Shown: positions 1-7,182, counted from the first letter of the stretch. The stretch: 8,404 nucleotides of DNA from Lachnospiraceae bacterium (GCA_003484785.1 DNAD01000002.1:1-8404), one strand, 5' to 3'. Notes: generated from the letters alone by a model not told the origin. A program made the numbers and translations.

Positions 1-555
1 ATCACGGGGCTCATAAAGGCAAACATGCCCAGCCGTATAGCCTTCAGTGTCTCGTCGGGAACGGATTCAAGGACCATACTGGATATGGTGGGGGCCGAAA
101 AGCTTCTGGGAAAGGGAGATATGCTTTTCTATCCCCAGGGCTATTCAAAACCTGCCAGGCTTCAGGGGGCCTTTGTTTCTGATGATGAGGTCACAAGGGT
201 CGTGGATGCGCTTAAGGCTCAGACCGACGGAGAGGATTATGATAACGAGGTCATAAACAGGATGAATTCGGTATCCTCCGAGGGCTCTCAGGCCGGGGCA
301 ATGGGTTTGTCTACGGGAAATGAGAACAACGGCAATGATGACCTCTTTGAAAAGGCCGCAAGGATCATAATCGAAAAGGACAAGGCATCCATAGGAATGC
401 TCCAGAGAGCCTTTAAGATAGGCTTTAACCGCGCGGCCCGCATAATGGACCAGCTGGCGGAGGCCGGGGTCGTAGGCGAAGAGGAGGGCACCAAGCCCAG
501 GAAGATACTTATGAGCATGGAACAGTTTGAACAGTATGTTGAGGAGACATTATGA
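1..555 (+). CDS. ftsK: FtsK/SpoIIIE-family DNA translocase, C-terminal part (5' end outside window)
   Basis: Partial gene, open from base 1 (frame 1) to a TGA at 553-555, giving the last 184 residues. FtsK/SpoIIIE proteins are membrane-anchored hexameric motors that pump chromosomal DNA through the division or sporulation septum. The first ~50 residues match the end of the RecA-like motor domain: ITGLIKAN, then SRTILD and [13 protein letters not shown]. An acidic, Asn/Gly-rich linker follows (about bases 235-340). The final ~65 residues (about bases 340-540) are a winged-helix gamma domain (AARIII..., [30 protein letters not shown]), the part that reads polar KOPS/SRS DNA motifs. The upstream membrane and Walker motifs lie outside the window, so FtsK and SpoIIIE cannot be separated here. 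The stop overlaps the next gene's ATG in ATGA, implying co-transcription with fhs and possibly translational coupling. Confidence 0.96.
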   Translation: MTGLIKANMPSRIAFSVSSGTDSRTILDMVGAEKLLGKGDMLFYPQGYSKPARLQGAFVSDDEVTRVVDALKAQTDGEDYDNEVINRMNSVSSEGSQAGAMGLSTGNENNGNDDLFEKAARIIIEKDKASIGMLQRAFKIGFNRAARIMDQLAEAGVVGEEEGTKPRKILMSMEQFEQYVEETL

Positions 556-2222
556 AGAGCGATATAGAAATAGCAAGAGAAACACAGTTAAAGCCCATAA
601 CTGAGGTAGCCCGGGAGTACGGGATCCCGCAGGAGGAGCTGGAGCTTTACGGAAAATACAAGTGTAAGCTCAGTGACGGCTTTATAAAGAGCCTGGAGGG
701 GAAAAAGGACGGAAAGCTTATTCTTGTCACCGCCATCAATCCCACTCCCGCGGGAGAGGGAAAGACCACGGTGAGCATAGGGCTGGCGCAGGGACTGTGC
801 CGTCTTGATAAGAAGGCTTTTCTTGCCCTCAGGGAACCCTCTCTCGGGCCCTGCTTCGGGATAAAGGGAGGGGCTGCGGGAGGAGGCTATTCCCAGGTGC
901 TTCCCATGGAGGAGCTCAATCTTCATTTTACAGGGGACTTTCATGCGGTGACCTCCGCCAACAATCTCCTGGCTGCCCTTTTGGACAATCATATCAAGCA
1001 GGGCAATGAATGCGATATCGATCTTAATTCCATCGTATGGAAAAGATGCATGGATATGAACGACAGAGTCCTGAGAAACATAGTGGTTGGCCTTGGAAGC
1101 GCAAACGACGGTGTGGTCAGGGAAGATCATTTCGTTATCTCGGTCGCCTCCGAGATCATGGCGATACTCTGCCTTGCCTCTGACCTTAAGGATCTCAAGG
1201 AAAGGCTTTCAAGGGTCATAGTGGCCTATGATACAAAGGGAAAGCCCGTTACTGCGAAGGATATCCGGGCGACAGGAGCGATGACGGCCCTTCTTAAGGA
1301 TGCACTCAAGCCGAATCTTATCCAGACCGTGGAGCATACTCCCGCCCTGGTACACGGCGGGCCCTTTGCGAACATTGCCCACGGCTGCAATTCGGTGATC
1401 GCCACAAAAACTGCGCTGAAGCTTGGAGATTACGTTGTGACCGAGGCGGGCTTCGGAGCCGATCTGGGCGCGGAGAAGTTCTTTGATATCAAATGCCGGA
1501 TCGCGGGCTTAAAGCCGGATGCAGCAGTCATAGTTACCACGGTAAGGGCCCTTAAGTATAACGGAGGCGTGCCGAAGGAGGAGCTTTCCGAAGAGAATCC
1601 CGAGGCTCTTAAAAAGGGATCGGCCAATCTCGTAAAGCATATCGAAAATATCAGGCGGTTCGGAGTGCCGGCCGTGGTGGCCATAAACAGGTTTTCCTCA
1701 GACACCGAAAAGGAGATCGCGTTTATCAGGGAGCTTGCTAAAGAGCAGGGAGTGGAGTCTGCCGTATCCGAGGTCTGGGCAAAAGGCGGCGAAGGAGGCA
1801 TGGAGCTTGCAGAGAAGGTGATCGGCATCCTTGAGAACGGCAAGAGCAGCTACAAGCCGCTGTACGAGACTGAGCTGCCGCTTGAAGAAAAGATAGAGAC
1901 CATAGCGAAGAACATATACGGGGCCGACGGGGTCGTGTATACAAAGGAGGCAAAGGCTTCTCTGAAACGCCTTAAGGATAACGGTTTCGATAAGCTTCCG
2001 GTATGTATCGCAAAAACCCAGTATTCACTTTCAGATGATCCAAAGCTCCTTGGGAGACCGGAGGGCTTTGAGGTGACCGTAAGAGACGTCTATGTATCGG
2101 CCGGAGCGGGCTTTGTCGTGGTACTGACGGGGTCGGTGCTTACCATGCCGGGACTTCCGAAGCATCCCGCGGCTTTTGATATAGATGTGGATGACGAGGG
2201 AAGGATAACAGGACTGTTTTAG
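552..2222 (+). CDS. fhs: formate-tetrahydrofolate ligase (10-formyl-THF synthetase)
   Basis: Cytosolic enzyme that joins formate to tetrahydrofolate using ATP, giving 10-formyl-THF for purine synthesis, formyl-Met-tRNA and, in acetogens, the methyl branch of the Wood-Ljungdahl pathway. The 556 residues match the usual length of about 556-559. Visible motifs are the P-loop TPAGEGKTT (residues 65-73), REPSLGP (94-100), the first family signature [11 protein letters not shown] (103-113), the second signature [12 protein letters not shown] (198-209), [15 protein letters not shown] (298-312) and [10 protein letters not shown] (407-416). The start at 552 fits the family N-terminus (MKSDIEIA...LKPI) and has GAGGAG at 541-546, five bases upstream and inside the preceding gene. 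It overlaps ftsK by 4 bases and is followed by folD, the next enzyme of the same pathway. The gene shows no frameshift or missing motif. Its presence does not by itself show acetogenesis, since many non-acetogenic Firmicutes carry it. Confidence 0.98.
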   Translation: MKSDIEIARETQLKPITEVAREYGIPQEELELYGKYKCKLSDGFIKSLEGKKDGKLILVTAINPTPAGEGKTTVSIGLAQGLCRLDKKAFLALREPSLGPCFGIKGGAAGGGYSQVLPMEELNLHFTGDFHAVTSANNLLAALLDNHIKQGNECDIDLNSIVWKRCMDMNDRVLRNIVVGLGSANDGVVREDHFVISVASEIMAILCLASDLKDLKERLSRVIVAYDTKGKPVTAKDIRATGAMTALLKDALKPNLIQTVEHTPALVHGGPFANIAHGCNSVIATKTALKLGDYVVTEAGFGADLGAEKFFDIKCRIAGLKPDAAVIVTTVRALKYNGGVPKEELSEENPEALKKGSANLVKHIENIRRFGVPAVVAINRFSSDTEKEIAFIRELAKEQGVESAVSEVWAKGGEGGMELAEKVIGILENGKSSYKPLYETELPLEEKIETIAKNIYGADGVVYTKEAKASLKRLKDNGFDKLPVCIAKTQYSLSDDPKLLGRPEGFEVTVRDVYVSAGAGFVVVLTGSVLTMPGLPKHPAAFDIDVDDEGRITGLF

Positions 2223-2246
2223 GGGACAGGCATATACCTGTTTCCT
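2221..2246 (+). other. intergenic hairpin between fhs and folD
   Basis: The bases just after the fhs stop codon can fold into a 10-bp stem: 2221-2230 (AGGGGACAGG) pairs with 2237-2246 (CCTGTTTCCT) around the 6-base loop CATATA. Two of the ten pairs are G-U in RNA. It lies 3 bases upstream of the folD ribosome site (AAAGGAG, 2249-2255) and has no T-tract, so it does not look like an intrinsic terminator. It could protect or process the mRNA, or adjust folD translation. That role is inferred; only the pairing is seen. Confidence 0.45.
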
Positions 2247-2261
2247 GCAAAGGAGAGAGAA

Positions 2262-3092
2262 ATGGCCAGGATAATAGACGGTAAAGCCATATCAGGCATG
2301 ATAAAGGATGAGCTCAGGGAATATGTTTCGGAAAACGGGCTCGGGGATAAGATCTGCCTTGCGGTAGTTCAGGTCGGAGAGGATCCGGCGTCAAAGGTAT
2401 ATGTAAATAATAAAAAGAAGGCCTGTCAGTATATCGGGATAGGCTCCGAATCATATGAGCTTTCGGAGGAAACCTCAGAGGAGGATCTGCTTTTGCTCAT
2501 CGACAGGCTGAACCTGGATGAAAGGATAACAGGCATCCTTGTACAGCTTCCGCTGCCGTCACACATTCATGAGGATACTGTGATAAGAAGGATATCGCCT
2601 TCAAAGGATGTGGACGGATTCCATCCGATGAACGTGGGAGCCCTGTCAATTGGCGAAAAGGGCTTTGTTTCATGCACTCCCGCAGGCATAATCGAGCTGC
2701 TTAAACGCTCTGACACAGAGATAGAGGGTAAGGAGTGCGTAGTCGTGGGCAGGAGCAATATCGTGGGAAAGCCCATGGCAATGCTTTTGCTTAGAGAGAA
2801 CGGTACCGTAACGGTCTGCCATTCAAGGACCAAAAATCTTAAGGAGGTCTGCAGGAGAGCCGACATCCTTATAGTTGCCGTGGGCAAGCCCCGGCTTATA
2901 AACAGCGAATATGTGAAGGAGGGGGCCACGGTCATCGACGTCGGGATCCATCGGATGGATGACGGAAAGCTGTGCGGAGACGTGGATTTTGAGGATGTTG
3001 AGCCTTTAGCGAAAGCCATCACCCCGGTTCCGGGCGGCGTGGGTCCCATGACCATCGCAATGCTTATGAATAATTGTGTGAACAGGGACTGA
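2262..3092 (+). CDS. folD: bifunctional methylenetetrahydrofolate dehydrogenase / methenyltetrahydrofolate cyclohydrolase
   Basis: Cytosolic enzyme that interconverts 10-formyl-THF, 5,10-methenyl-THF and 5,10-methylene-THF, normally with NADP(H). At 276 residues it is close to the usual 280-290. The N-terminal catalytic domain has KVYVNNKKKAC (residues 45-55), whose Tyr47 and Lys51 fit the family Y-x3-K catalytic pair. It also has VQLPLP (94-99) with the conserved Gln95, and KDVDGFHPMNVG (115-126) with the conserved Asp. The Rossmann part carries VVGRSNIVGKP (161-171), and the family signature PGGVGPMTI is at 257-265. The ATG has a strong ribosome site, AAAGGAG at 2249-2255, six bases upstream. 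It sits 39 bases after fhs, whose product it uses, so the two form a functional pair. Cofactor preference (NADP or NAD) cannot be proved from these motifs; NADP is the family norm. Confidence 0.98.
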   Translation: MARIIDGKAISGMIKDELREYVSENGLGDKICLAVVQVGEDPASKVYVNNKKKACQYIGIGSESYELSEETSEEDLLLLIDRLNLDERITGILVQLPLPSHIHEDTVIRRISPSKDVDGFHPMNVGALSIGEKGFVSCTPAGIIELLKRSDTEIEGKECVVVGRSNIVGKPMAMLLLRENGTVTVCHSRTKNLKEVCRRADILIVAVGKPRLINSEYVKEGATVIDVGIHRMDDGKLCGDVDFEDVEPLAKAITPVPGGVGPMTIAMLMNNCVNRD

Positions 3093-3104
3093 TCGCTATA
3101 GAAT

Positions 3105-4670
3105 ATGAAATGTTCCAGTTGTGGTGCGGAAATTAAAGAAGGATATATGTACTGCTCCGTATGCGGCGAGGAGATCCGTATCGTGCCTGATTATGAGCCG
3201 GAGATCTTTATCGAGCTTTCAGAGAGCATTTCTTCGATTGCGGAGGATTTTGAGACAGAACGCCCCGATCCTGAAAAGGAGGCGCCCGATCAGGAGAGCC
3301 TTACGGCTGAAGAGGCATCCCGTCAGGAATTCAAGAGCTCACTGCGAAGGGTGTTTGAGGCTTCGTTTCAAAAGGATGACGACCGGGAACAAAAGGAACG
3401 GTTCCGGGAAGGCTACGGGGAATACCTCGATGAGGATCAATCGGAAGCTGACAGGAAGGAGAACAGAAGGCAGTCAAAAAAGGGGAGCGAAAAGAGTGTT
3501 TCGCGCCTTCTTCTTGCTGTTATCGTAACGGCAGGTACGCTTTTTGTCGCGCTGTTTCTCGTGGCGATCTTTCGGTTCAACAGATACTATGATTTTGACA
3601 TACAGTATGCCTCCGCCTTATCCCTCCATGATGAAGGAAAATATGAGGAGAGCCTTGACATAGCAAAGCATGCGCTTTCCATCAACAAGGAAGAGGATAA
3701 GACCAAATTCCTGATCGCCGATGATTACTACGAGCTTAAAAAGTATGATGAGAGCAATGCGGTGCTCTTCGGAATGTTAAGCGATGCCGGAAAGCCCGAT
3801 GTGAACGTTTACGACAGGATAATCAATAACTATCTGGCCGAGGAGAACTATGACGGGATCGTGGAGCTTATCCTTAATTCCGGGGATGAAGAGATAAAGG
3901 AGAGATATCTTGTCTACCTCGCGGATGCCCCGGTATTCGGCAAGCCCGGAGGTGAATACGAAAACGATATAGAGGTCACCCTTTCCTCGGATACGCCCGG
4001 TGTGATCTATTATACTACCGACGGCTCTGTCCCCGACATTGATTCAACCGTATACAGATACCCGATAAAGGTGGAGGAGGGGGACACCACCATTTCCGCT
4101 GTTTTTGTAAACGAATACGGCATAAAGTCTCAGGAGGTTTCGGAAACCTTTTCGGTGAGCTATCCGCAGGCAAGGGAGCCGAAGCTTCTGGTAAGCGGCG
4201 GAAATTATGAGATCCCGAGGCTTATAAGGGTGGAATATCCCGAGGGCTATAAGGTCTATTACACAACCAACGGAAAGGATCCGGATACGCAGTCAAATGA
4301 GTATACCAAAGCCCTTGACATGCCGATAGGCTCCTCACAGTATCGTTTCATGGCGGTAGATGAAAAGGGAAGGACCTCGGAGATCGTTTCTGCCCAATAT
4401 AATCTCAAAATGGTCTGCTTTATCGATCTGAACACCGCGATCAATACTCTTAAGATACAGCTGATGAGCAAGGGTGAAAACTCGCTGCTCAATGAGTATA
4501 AATGCAATTACGGTTACGGCTATGAAGACAACAGCTTTTATCTCATAGATGAATATACCTATTCCGGCTCGCGCACCGGGAGAAGGTTTGCGGTGGATAC
4601 AAAGACCGGTTCCATCTTTGAAGCCCAGTGGAGCAGCAGCAAGGACGATTATACTCTCAAGGCAATCTAA
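3105..4670 (+). CDS. single-pass membrane protein: zinc ribbon, TPR-like region, two chitobiase C-terminal-like repeats; function unknown
   Basis: I do not recognise a named gene. The 521-residue product begins with a zinc ribbon, Cys3-x2-Cys6 and Cys17-x2-Cys20. Residues 28-133 form a long, very charged, probably disordered linker. One hydrophobic helix follows at about 134-157 and there is no cleavable signal, so the ribbon is probably cytoplasmic and the rest outside. Residues 163-258 look like one or two degenerate TPR units (YASALSLHDEGKYEESLDIAKHAL). Two beta repeats (about 273-350 and 354-433) carry YYTTDGSVPD (302-311) and YYTTNGKDPD (385-394), typical of chitobiase/hexosaminidase C-terminal domains. 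Residues 434-521 form an unassigned Tyr-rich tail ending with an FAVDTKTGSIFEA-type strand pair. The start is fixed by the ribbon, although there is no good ribosome site. It lies 12 bases after folD, so it is probably co-transcribed. A cell-surface sensing or scaffold role is only a guess. Confidence 0.9.
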   Translation: MKCSSCGAEIKEGYMYCSVCGEEIRIVPDYEPEIFIELSESISSIAEDFETERPDPEKEAPDQESLTAEEASRQEFKSSLRRVFEASFQKDDDREQKERFREGYGEYLDEDQSEADRKENRRQSKKGSEKSVSRLLLAVIVTAGTLFVALFLVAIFRFNRYYDFDIQYASALSLHDEGKYEESLDIAKHALSINKEEDKTKFLIADDYYELKKYDESNAVLFGMLSDAGKPDVNVYDRIINNYLAEENYDGIVELILNSGDEEIKERYLVYLADAPVFGKPGGEYENDIEVTLSSDTPGVIYYTTDGSVPDIDSTVYRYPIKVEEGDTTISAVFVNEYGIKSQEVSETFSVSYPQAREPKLLVSGGNYEIPRLIRVEYPEGYKVYYTTNGKDPDTQSNEYTKALDMPIGSSQYRFMAVDEKGRTSEIVSAQYNLKMVCFIDLNTAINTLKIQLMSKGENSLLNEYKCNYGYGYEDNSFYLIDEYTYSGSRTGRRFAVDTKTGSIFEAQWSSSKDDYTLKAI

Positions 4671-4689
4671 GAAACTGATCAAAAATACG

Positions 4690-4718
4690 TTGATTTTTCA
4701 GACAAATATTTATAGTAT
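4690..4718 (+). promoter_or_regulatory. candidate sigma-A-type promoter for nfnA-nfnB
   Basis: The gap at 4671-4812 is clearly more AT-rich than the genes around it. It contains TTGATT (4690-4695) as a possible -35. Possible -10 boxes are TAGTAT (4713-4718, 17-base spacer) or the overlapping TATAGT (4711-4716, a better match but a 15-base spacer). Another AT-rich box, TATAAA, is at 4728-4733 but has no good -35. The match is moderate. A promoter here agrees with the change of function and the longest gap in the window. Confidence 0.4.
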
Positions 4719-4729
4719 TGTACTGTGTA

Positions 4730-4747
4730 TAAAAACGGAGGTTTTTG
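4730..4747 (+). other. leader hairpin with GGAG in its loop
   Basis: AAAAAC (4731-4736) is perfectly complementary to GTTTTT (4741-4746), leaving GGAG as a four-base loop. A U-G pair (4730/4747) can extend the stem. It lies about 65 bases upstream of nfnA, in the presumed 5' untranslated leader. The stem is AT-rich and weak. The exposed GGAG resembles a ribosome site but has no well-spaced ATG behind it. It may be a chance repeat or a small leader element. Confidence 0.35.
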
Positions 4748-4800
4748 AAGTACATTGTTACTGTCAAAGCCTGTCGGGCGATGATGGCAACAAAAAAAAT

Positions 4801-4805
4801 GGAGG
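4801..4805 (+). promoter_or_regulatory. ribosome binding site that sets the nfnA start
   Basis: GGAGG lies seven bases upstream of the ATG at 4813. The nfnA reading frame stays open far upstream, back into the preceding gene and with an ATG at 4549, so the ribosome site decides the start. Translation from 4813 gives MYRIVRAEKL, which fits the N-terminus of the family, while the upstream extension does not resemble it. Confidence 0.85.
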
Positions 4806-4812
4806 ACGAAAG

Positions 4813-5691
4813 ATGTACAGGATCGTTAGAGCGGAAAAATTAGTTGAAGGCATCTTCCTTATGGAGGTCGAGGCTGCAAGAATAGCCTCATCCTGTCTGC
4901 CCGGACAGTTCATTATCGCAAAGATCGATGAAAAGGGGGAACGTATTCCTCTTACGATATGCGATTATGATGCAAAAAAGGGTACTGTTACGATAGTACT
5001 GCAGGTGGTGGGAGCCTCAACCTTAAGGATGTCAAGGCTTAATGCCGGTGACTGCTTCAGGGACTTTGTCGGGCCCCTCGGCAATCCCAGCGAGCTTATC
5101 GCAGAGCCTTCAGAGGAGCTTAAGAAGAAAAAGATCCTCTTTGTCGCGGGAGGGCTTGGAACGGCCCCTGTGTATCCCCAGGTCAAATGGCTTAAGGAAC
5201 ACGGAGTGGATGCAGACGTTATCGTGGGGGCCAAGACAAAGGATATCCTGATCATGGAGGATATGATGAAGGAGGTTTCGGGAAACCTCTATATTACCAC
5301 TGACGACGGTTCCTACGGCAGAAAGGGAATGGTTACCGAGGTCATTAAGGATCTTATTGAAAACGAGGGCAAAAAATATGATGTATGCATAGCCATAGGG
5401 CCTATGATAATGATGAAATTTGTGTGCCTTCTGACAAAGGAGTACGGGCTTAAGACCATAGTGAGCCTGAATCCCATCATGGTAGACGGAACGGGCATGT
5501 GCGGTGCCTGCAGGGTAAGCGTTGACGGAAAAACAAAATTTGCCTGTGTGGACGGGCCTGAATTTGACGGCCATCTTGTCAATTTTGACGAGGCCATGAA
5601 ACGTCAGCAGCTTTACAAGACCGAGGAGGGGAGAGCTTATCTTAAGGAAAAGGAAGGCGATACCCACAACGGCGGATGCGGCAATTGCTAA
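4813..5691 (+). CDS. nfnA: NADH-dependent ferredoxin:NADP+ oxidoreductase, small subunit (FAD, [2Fe-2S])
   Basis: The 292-residue product belongs to the ferredoxin-NADP reductase/PyrK-like FAD-NAD family, often annotated 'sulfide/dihydroorotate dehydrogenase-like'. As NfnA it is expected to bind NADH and FAD and pass electrons to NfnB in a cytosolic flavin-based bifurcating complex. The flavin-binding barrel has RIPLTI (residues 44-49) and GPLGN (87-91). The nucleotide domain has VAGGLGTAPVYP (111-122). The iron-sulfur motif has Cys230, Cys233 and Cys245, with Asp225 in VDGTGMC at the place of the unusual Asp ligand known for this subunit. The last residues, GGCGNC, add two Cys (289, 292) of unclear use. 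PyrK is the main alternative; the adjoining nfnB-type gene and the absence of pyrD favour NfnA. nfnB follows after 68 bases. Confidence 0.9.
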   Translation: MYRIVRAEKLVEGIFLMEVEAARIASSCLPGQFIIAKIDEKGERIPLTICDYDAKKGTVTIVLQVVGASTLRMSRLNAGDCFRDFVGPLGNPSELIAEPSEELKKKKILFVAGGLGTAPVYPQVKWLKEHGVDADVIVGAKTKDILIMEDMMKEVSGNLYITTDDGSYGRKGMVTEVIKDLIENEGKKYDVCIAIGPMIMMKFVCLLTKEYGLKTIVSLNPIMVDGTGMCGACRVSVDGKTKFACVDGPEFDGHLVNFDEAMKRQQLYKTEEGRAYLKEKEGDTHNGGCGNC

Positions 5692-5693
5692 AG

Positions 5694-5716
5694 AAACACT
5701 GATCTGATCTGTGTTT
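5694..5716. repeat. 23-bp imperfect palindrome between nfnA and nfnB
   Basis: AAACAC (5694-5699) and GTGTTT (5711-5716) form the arms. Inside them, two GATC copies (5701-5704 and 5706-5709) are arranged symmetrically about T5705. The whole 23 bases are a palindrome except for the centre and two T/T positions. As RNA it gives only a 6-bp stem with an 11-base loop and no T-tract. As DNA it could be an operator half-site pair; no specific regulator is recognised. Confidence 0.35.
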
Positions 5717-5759
5717 ACCTGAAAGGTTATCTTGATATTGATATCGGAGGTATAAAAGA

Positions 5760-7133
5760 ATGGATGTATTAAAGAAGGTGCCCGTTAGAGAACAGGACCC
5801 TCAGGAGAGGGCAAAAAACTTTGATGAGGTCTGTTACGGATATAACATGGAGGAGGCCAGGGAGGAAGCCGGCCGCTGCATCAACTGCCAGAACGCGAAA
5901 TGCATTGAGGGCTGTCCCGTTGCGATCAATATTCCGGCCTTCATTCATCAGGTAAAGGAAGGAAATATCGAAGAGGCCAGCCGGATCATTTCCGAAGCCT
6001 CATCCCTGCCCGCTGTCTGCGGAAGAGTTTGCCCGCAGGAGAGCCAGTGCGAGGGACGCTGCATAAGAGGTATAAAGGGTGAGCCCATCTCCATAGGAAA
6101 GCTGGAGAGATTTGTTGCCGACTACGCCAGGGAACATGGCATCAGGCCTTCGGTCACCGCAGAGAAAAAGGGAAAGAAGGTTGCCGTGATCGGTTCTGGC
6201 CCCGCAGGGCTTACCTGCGCCGGAGAGCTGGCAAAAAGCGGGTATGATGTTACTGTTTTTGAAGCCCTTCACGAGCCCGGAGGGGTGCTGGTTTACGGTA
6301 TCCCGGAATTCCGTCTTCCCAAGAAGGAAGTGGTGGCAAAGGAGATAGACAATGTCAAGGCCCTCGGCGTAAAGATCGAGACAAATACCATAGTCGGAAA
6401 ATCCGTTAAGATCGATGAGCTTCTTGAGGAATACGATGCGGTGTTCATCGGCTCGGGTGCCGGGCTTCCCAGATTTATGGGAATTCCGGGTGAAAATGCC
6501 AACGGAGTATATTCCGCCAATGAATATCTTACGAGAAACAATCTTATGAAGGCCTTTGACTCCGAATATGACACTCCGGTAAATCCCGGCAAAAAGGTTG
6601 TTGTTGTGGGAGGCGGAAATGTGGCTATGGACGCGGCCAGGACAGCTCTGAGGCTCGGGGCTGACGTTACGATCGTTTACAGGCGTTCCGAGGAGGAGCT
6701 TCCCGCCAGAGCCGAGGAGGTACATCACGCAAAGGAGGAGGGGATAAAGTTTAATCTCCTTACCAACCCGACAGAGATCCTTGTGGATGAAAACGGATGG
6801 GTACGCGGAATTACCTGCATTAAAATGGAGCTCGGAGAGCCGGATGAGTCGGGAAGAAGGTCACCTGTTGAGATAAAGGGCTCGGAATTCGAGGTTGAGG
6901 CGGATACTGTCATCATGGCCCTGGGTACCTCCCCGAATCCCCTTATCTCATCTACAACAGAAGGTCTCGATACCAACAGAAAAGGCTGCATAATCGCAGA
7001 GGAGGAATTCGGCGCAACCTCTAAAAAGGGAGTGTACGCGGGAGGAGATGCCGTTACCGGCGCGGCCACCGTTATCCTTGCCATGGGCGCGGGTAAGGCG
7101 GCAGCTAAGGGGATCGACAAATACCTGTCTTAA
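5760..7133 (+). CDS. nfnB: NADH-dependent ferredoxin:NADP+ oxidoreductase, large subunit (GltD-like; FAD, two [4Fe-4S])
   Basis: The 457-residue product belongs to the GltD-like family and is commonly annotated 'gltA' or glutamate synthase small subunit. The N-terminal cluster domain has Cys40, Cys43, Cys48 and Cys52, then Cys87, Cys91, Cys97 and Cys101. Glu116 in GKLERF sits where Nfn uses Glu and dihydropyrimidine dehydrogenase uses Gln as a cluster ligand. The FAD site is GSGPAG (145-150). The NADP site is GGGNVAMD (284-291), followed by Arg308-Arg309 for the phosphate. A second FAD segment, YAGGDAVTGAATVILAMGAG, is at 426-445. The ATG at 5760 has GGAGG at 5746-5750, nine bases upstream. 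No glutamate synthase large subunit adjoins it, and the partner upstream is nfnA. The likely role is therefore bifurcation: two NADPH reduce one ferredoxin and one NAD+, or the reverse. A GltD role is the alternative. Confidence 0.92.
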   Translation: MDVLKKVPVREQDPQERAKNFDEVCYGYNMEEAREEAGRCINCQNAKCIEGCPVAINIPAFIHQVKEGNIEEASRIISEASSLPAVCGRVCPQESQCEGRCIRGIKGEPISIGKLERFVADYAREHGIRPSVTAEKKGKKVAVIGSGPAGLTCAGELAKSGYDVTVFEALHEPGGVLVYGIPEFRLPKKEVVAKEIDNVKALGVKIETNTIVGKSVKIDELLEEYDAVFIGSGAGLPRFMGIPGENANGVYSANEYLTRNNLMKAFDSEYDTPVNPGKKVVVVGGGNVAMDAARTALRLGADVTIVYRRSEEELPARAEEVHHAKEEGIKFNLLTNPTEILVDENGWVRGITCIKMELGEPDESGRRSPVEIKGSEFEVEADTVIMALGTSPNPLISSTTEGLDTNRKGCIIAEEEFGATSKKGVYAGGDAVTGAATVILAMGAGKAAAKGIDKYLS

Positions 7134-7135
7134 GC

Positions 7136-7169
7136 TGTTGTCATTTGCGGTTTTACACCGCGGACAATA
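7136..7169 (+). other. two-tier stem-loop between nfnB and rlmH
   Basis: The outer stem pairs 7136-7142 (TGTTGTC) with 7163-7169 (GACAATA), with one G-U pair. The inner stem pairs GCGGT (7147-7151) with ACCGC (7157-7161) around the loop TTTAC. An uneven internal loop (ATTT opposite G) separates them. It starts 3 bases after the nfnB stop and ends 13 bases before the rlmH ATG. No T-tract follows, so it is not a standard terminator. It might lower read-through, mark an RNA cleavage point or affect rlmH translation. Confidence 0.45.
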
Positions 7170-7182
7170 ACGGATTCTGCCA

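Noticed and set aside
588..1130. Long minus-strand open frame inside fhs (and similar antisense frames in folD, nfnA and nfnB)
   Set aside because: Antisense to strongly conserved coding sequence, no recognisable protein features and no ribosome site; a by-product of codon bias.
4681..4698. Terminator after the membrane-protein gene (AAAAAT / ATTTTT repeat)
   Set aside because: The stem is six A-T pairs with no GC content, too weak for an intrinsic terminator; the sequence fits promoter AT-richness better.
4549..4812. Upstream in-frame extension of nfnA to an ATG at 4549
   Set aside because: It would overlap the end of the preceding gene, lacks family resemblance, and a strong GGAGG sits correctly before the ATG at 4813.
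4671..4812. Riboswitch or T-box upstream of nfnA
   Set aside because: The gap is only 142 bases. I see no T-box motif, no known riboswitch core and no terminator/antiterminator pair.
4781..4843. Small ORF starting ATGATG at 4781 and overlapping the nfnA start
   Set aside because: No ribosome site precedes it and the 20-residue product resembles nothing; probably chance.
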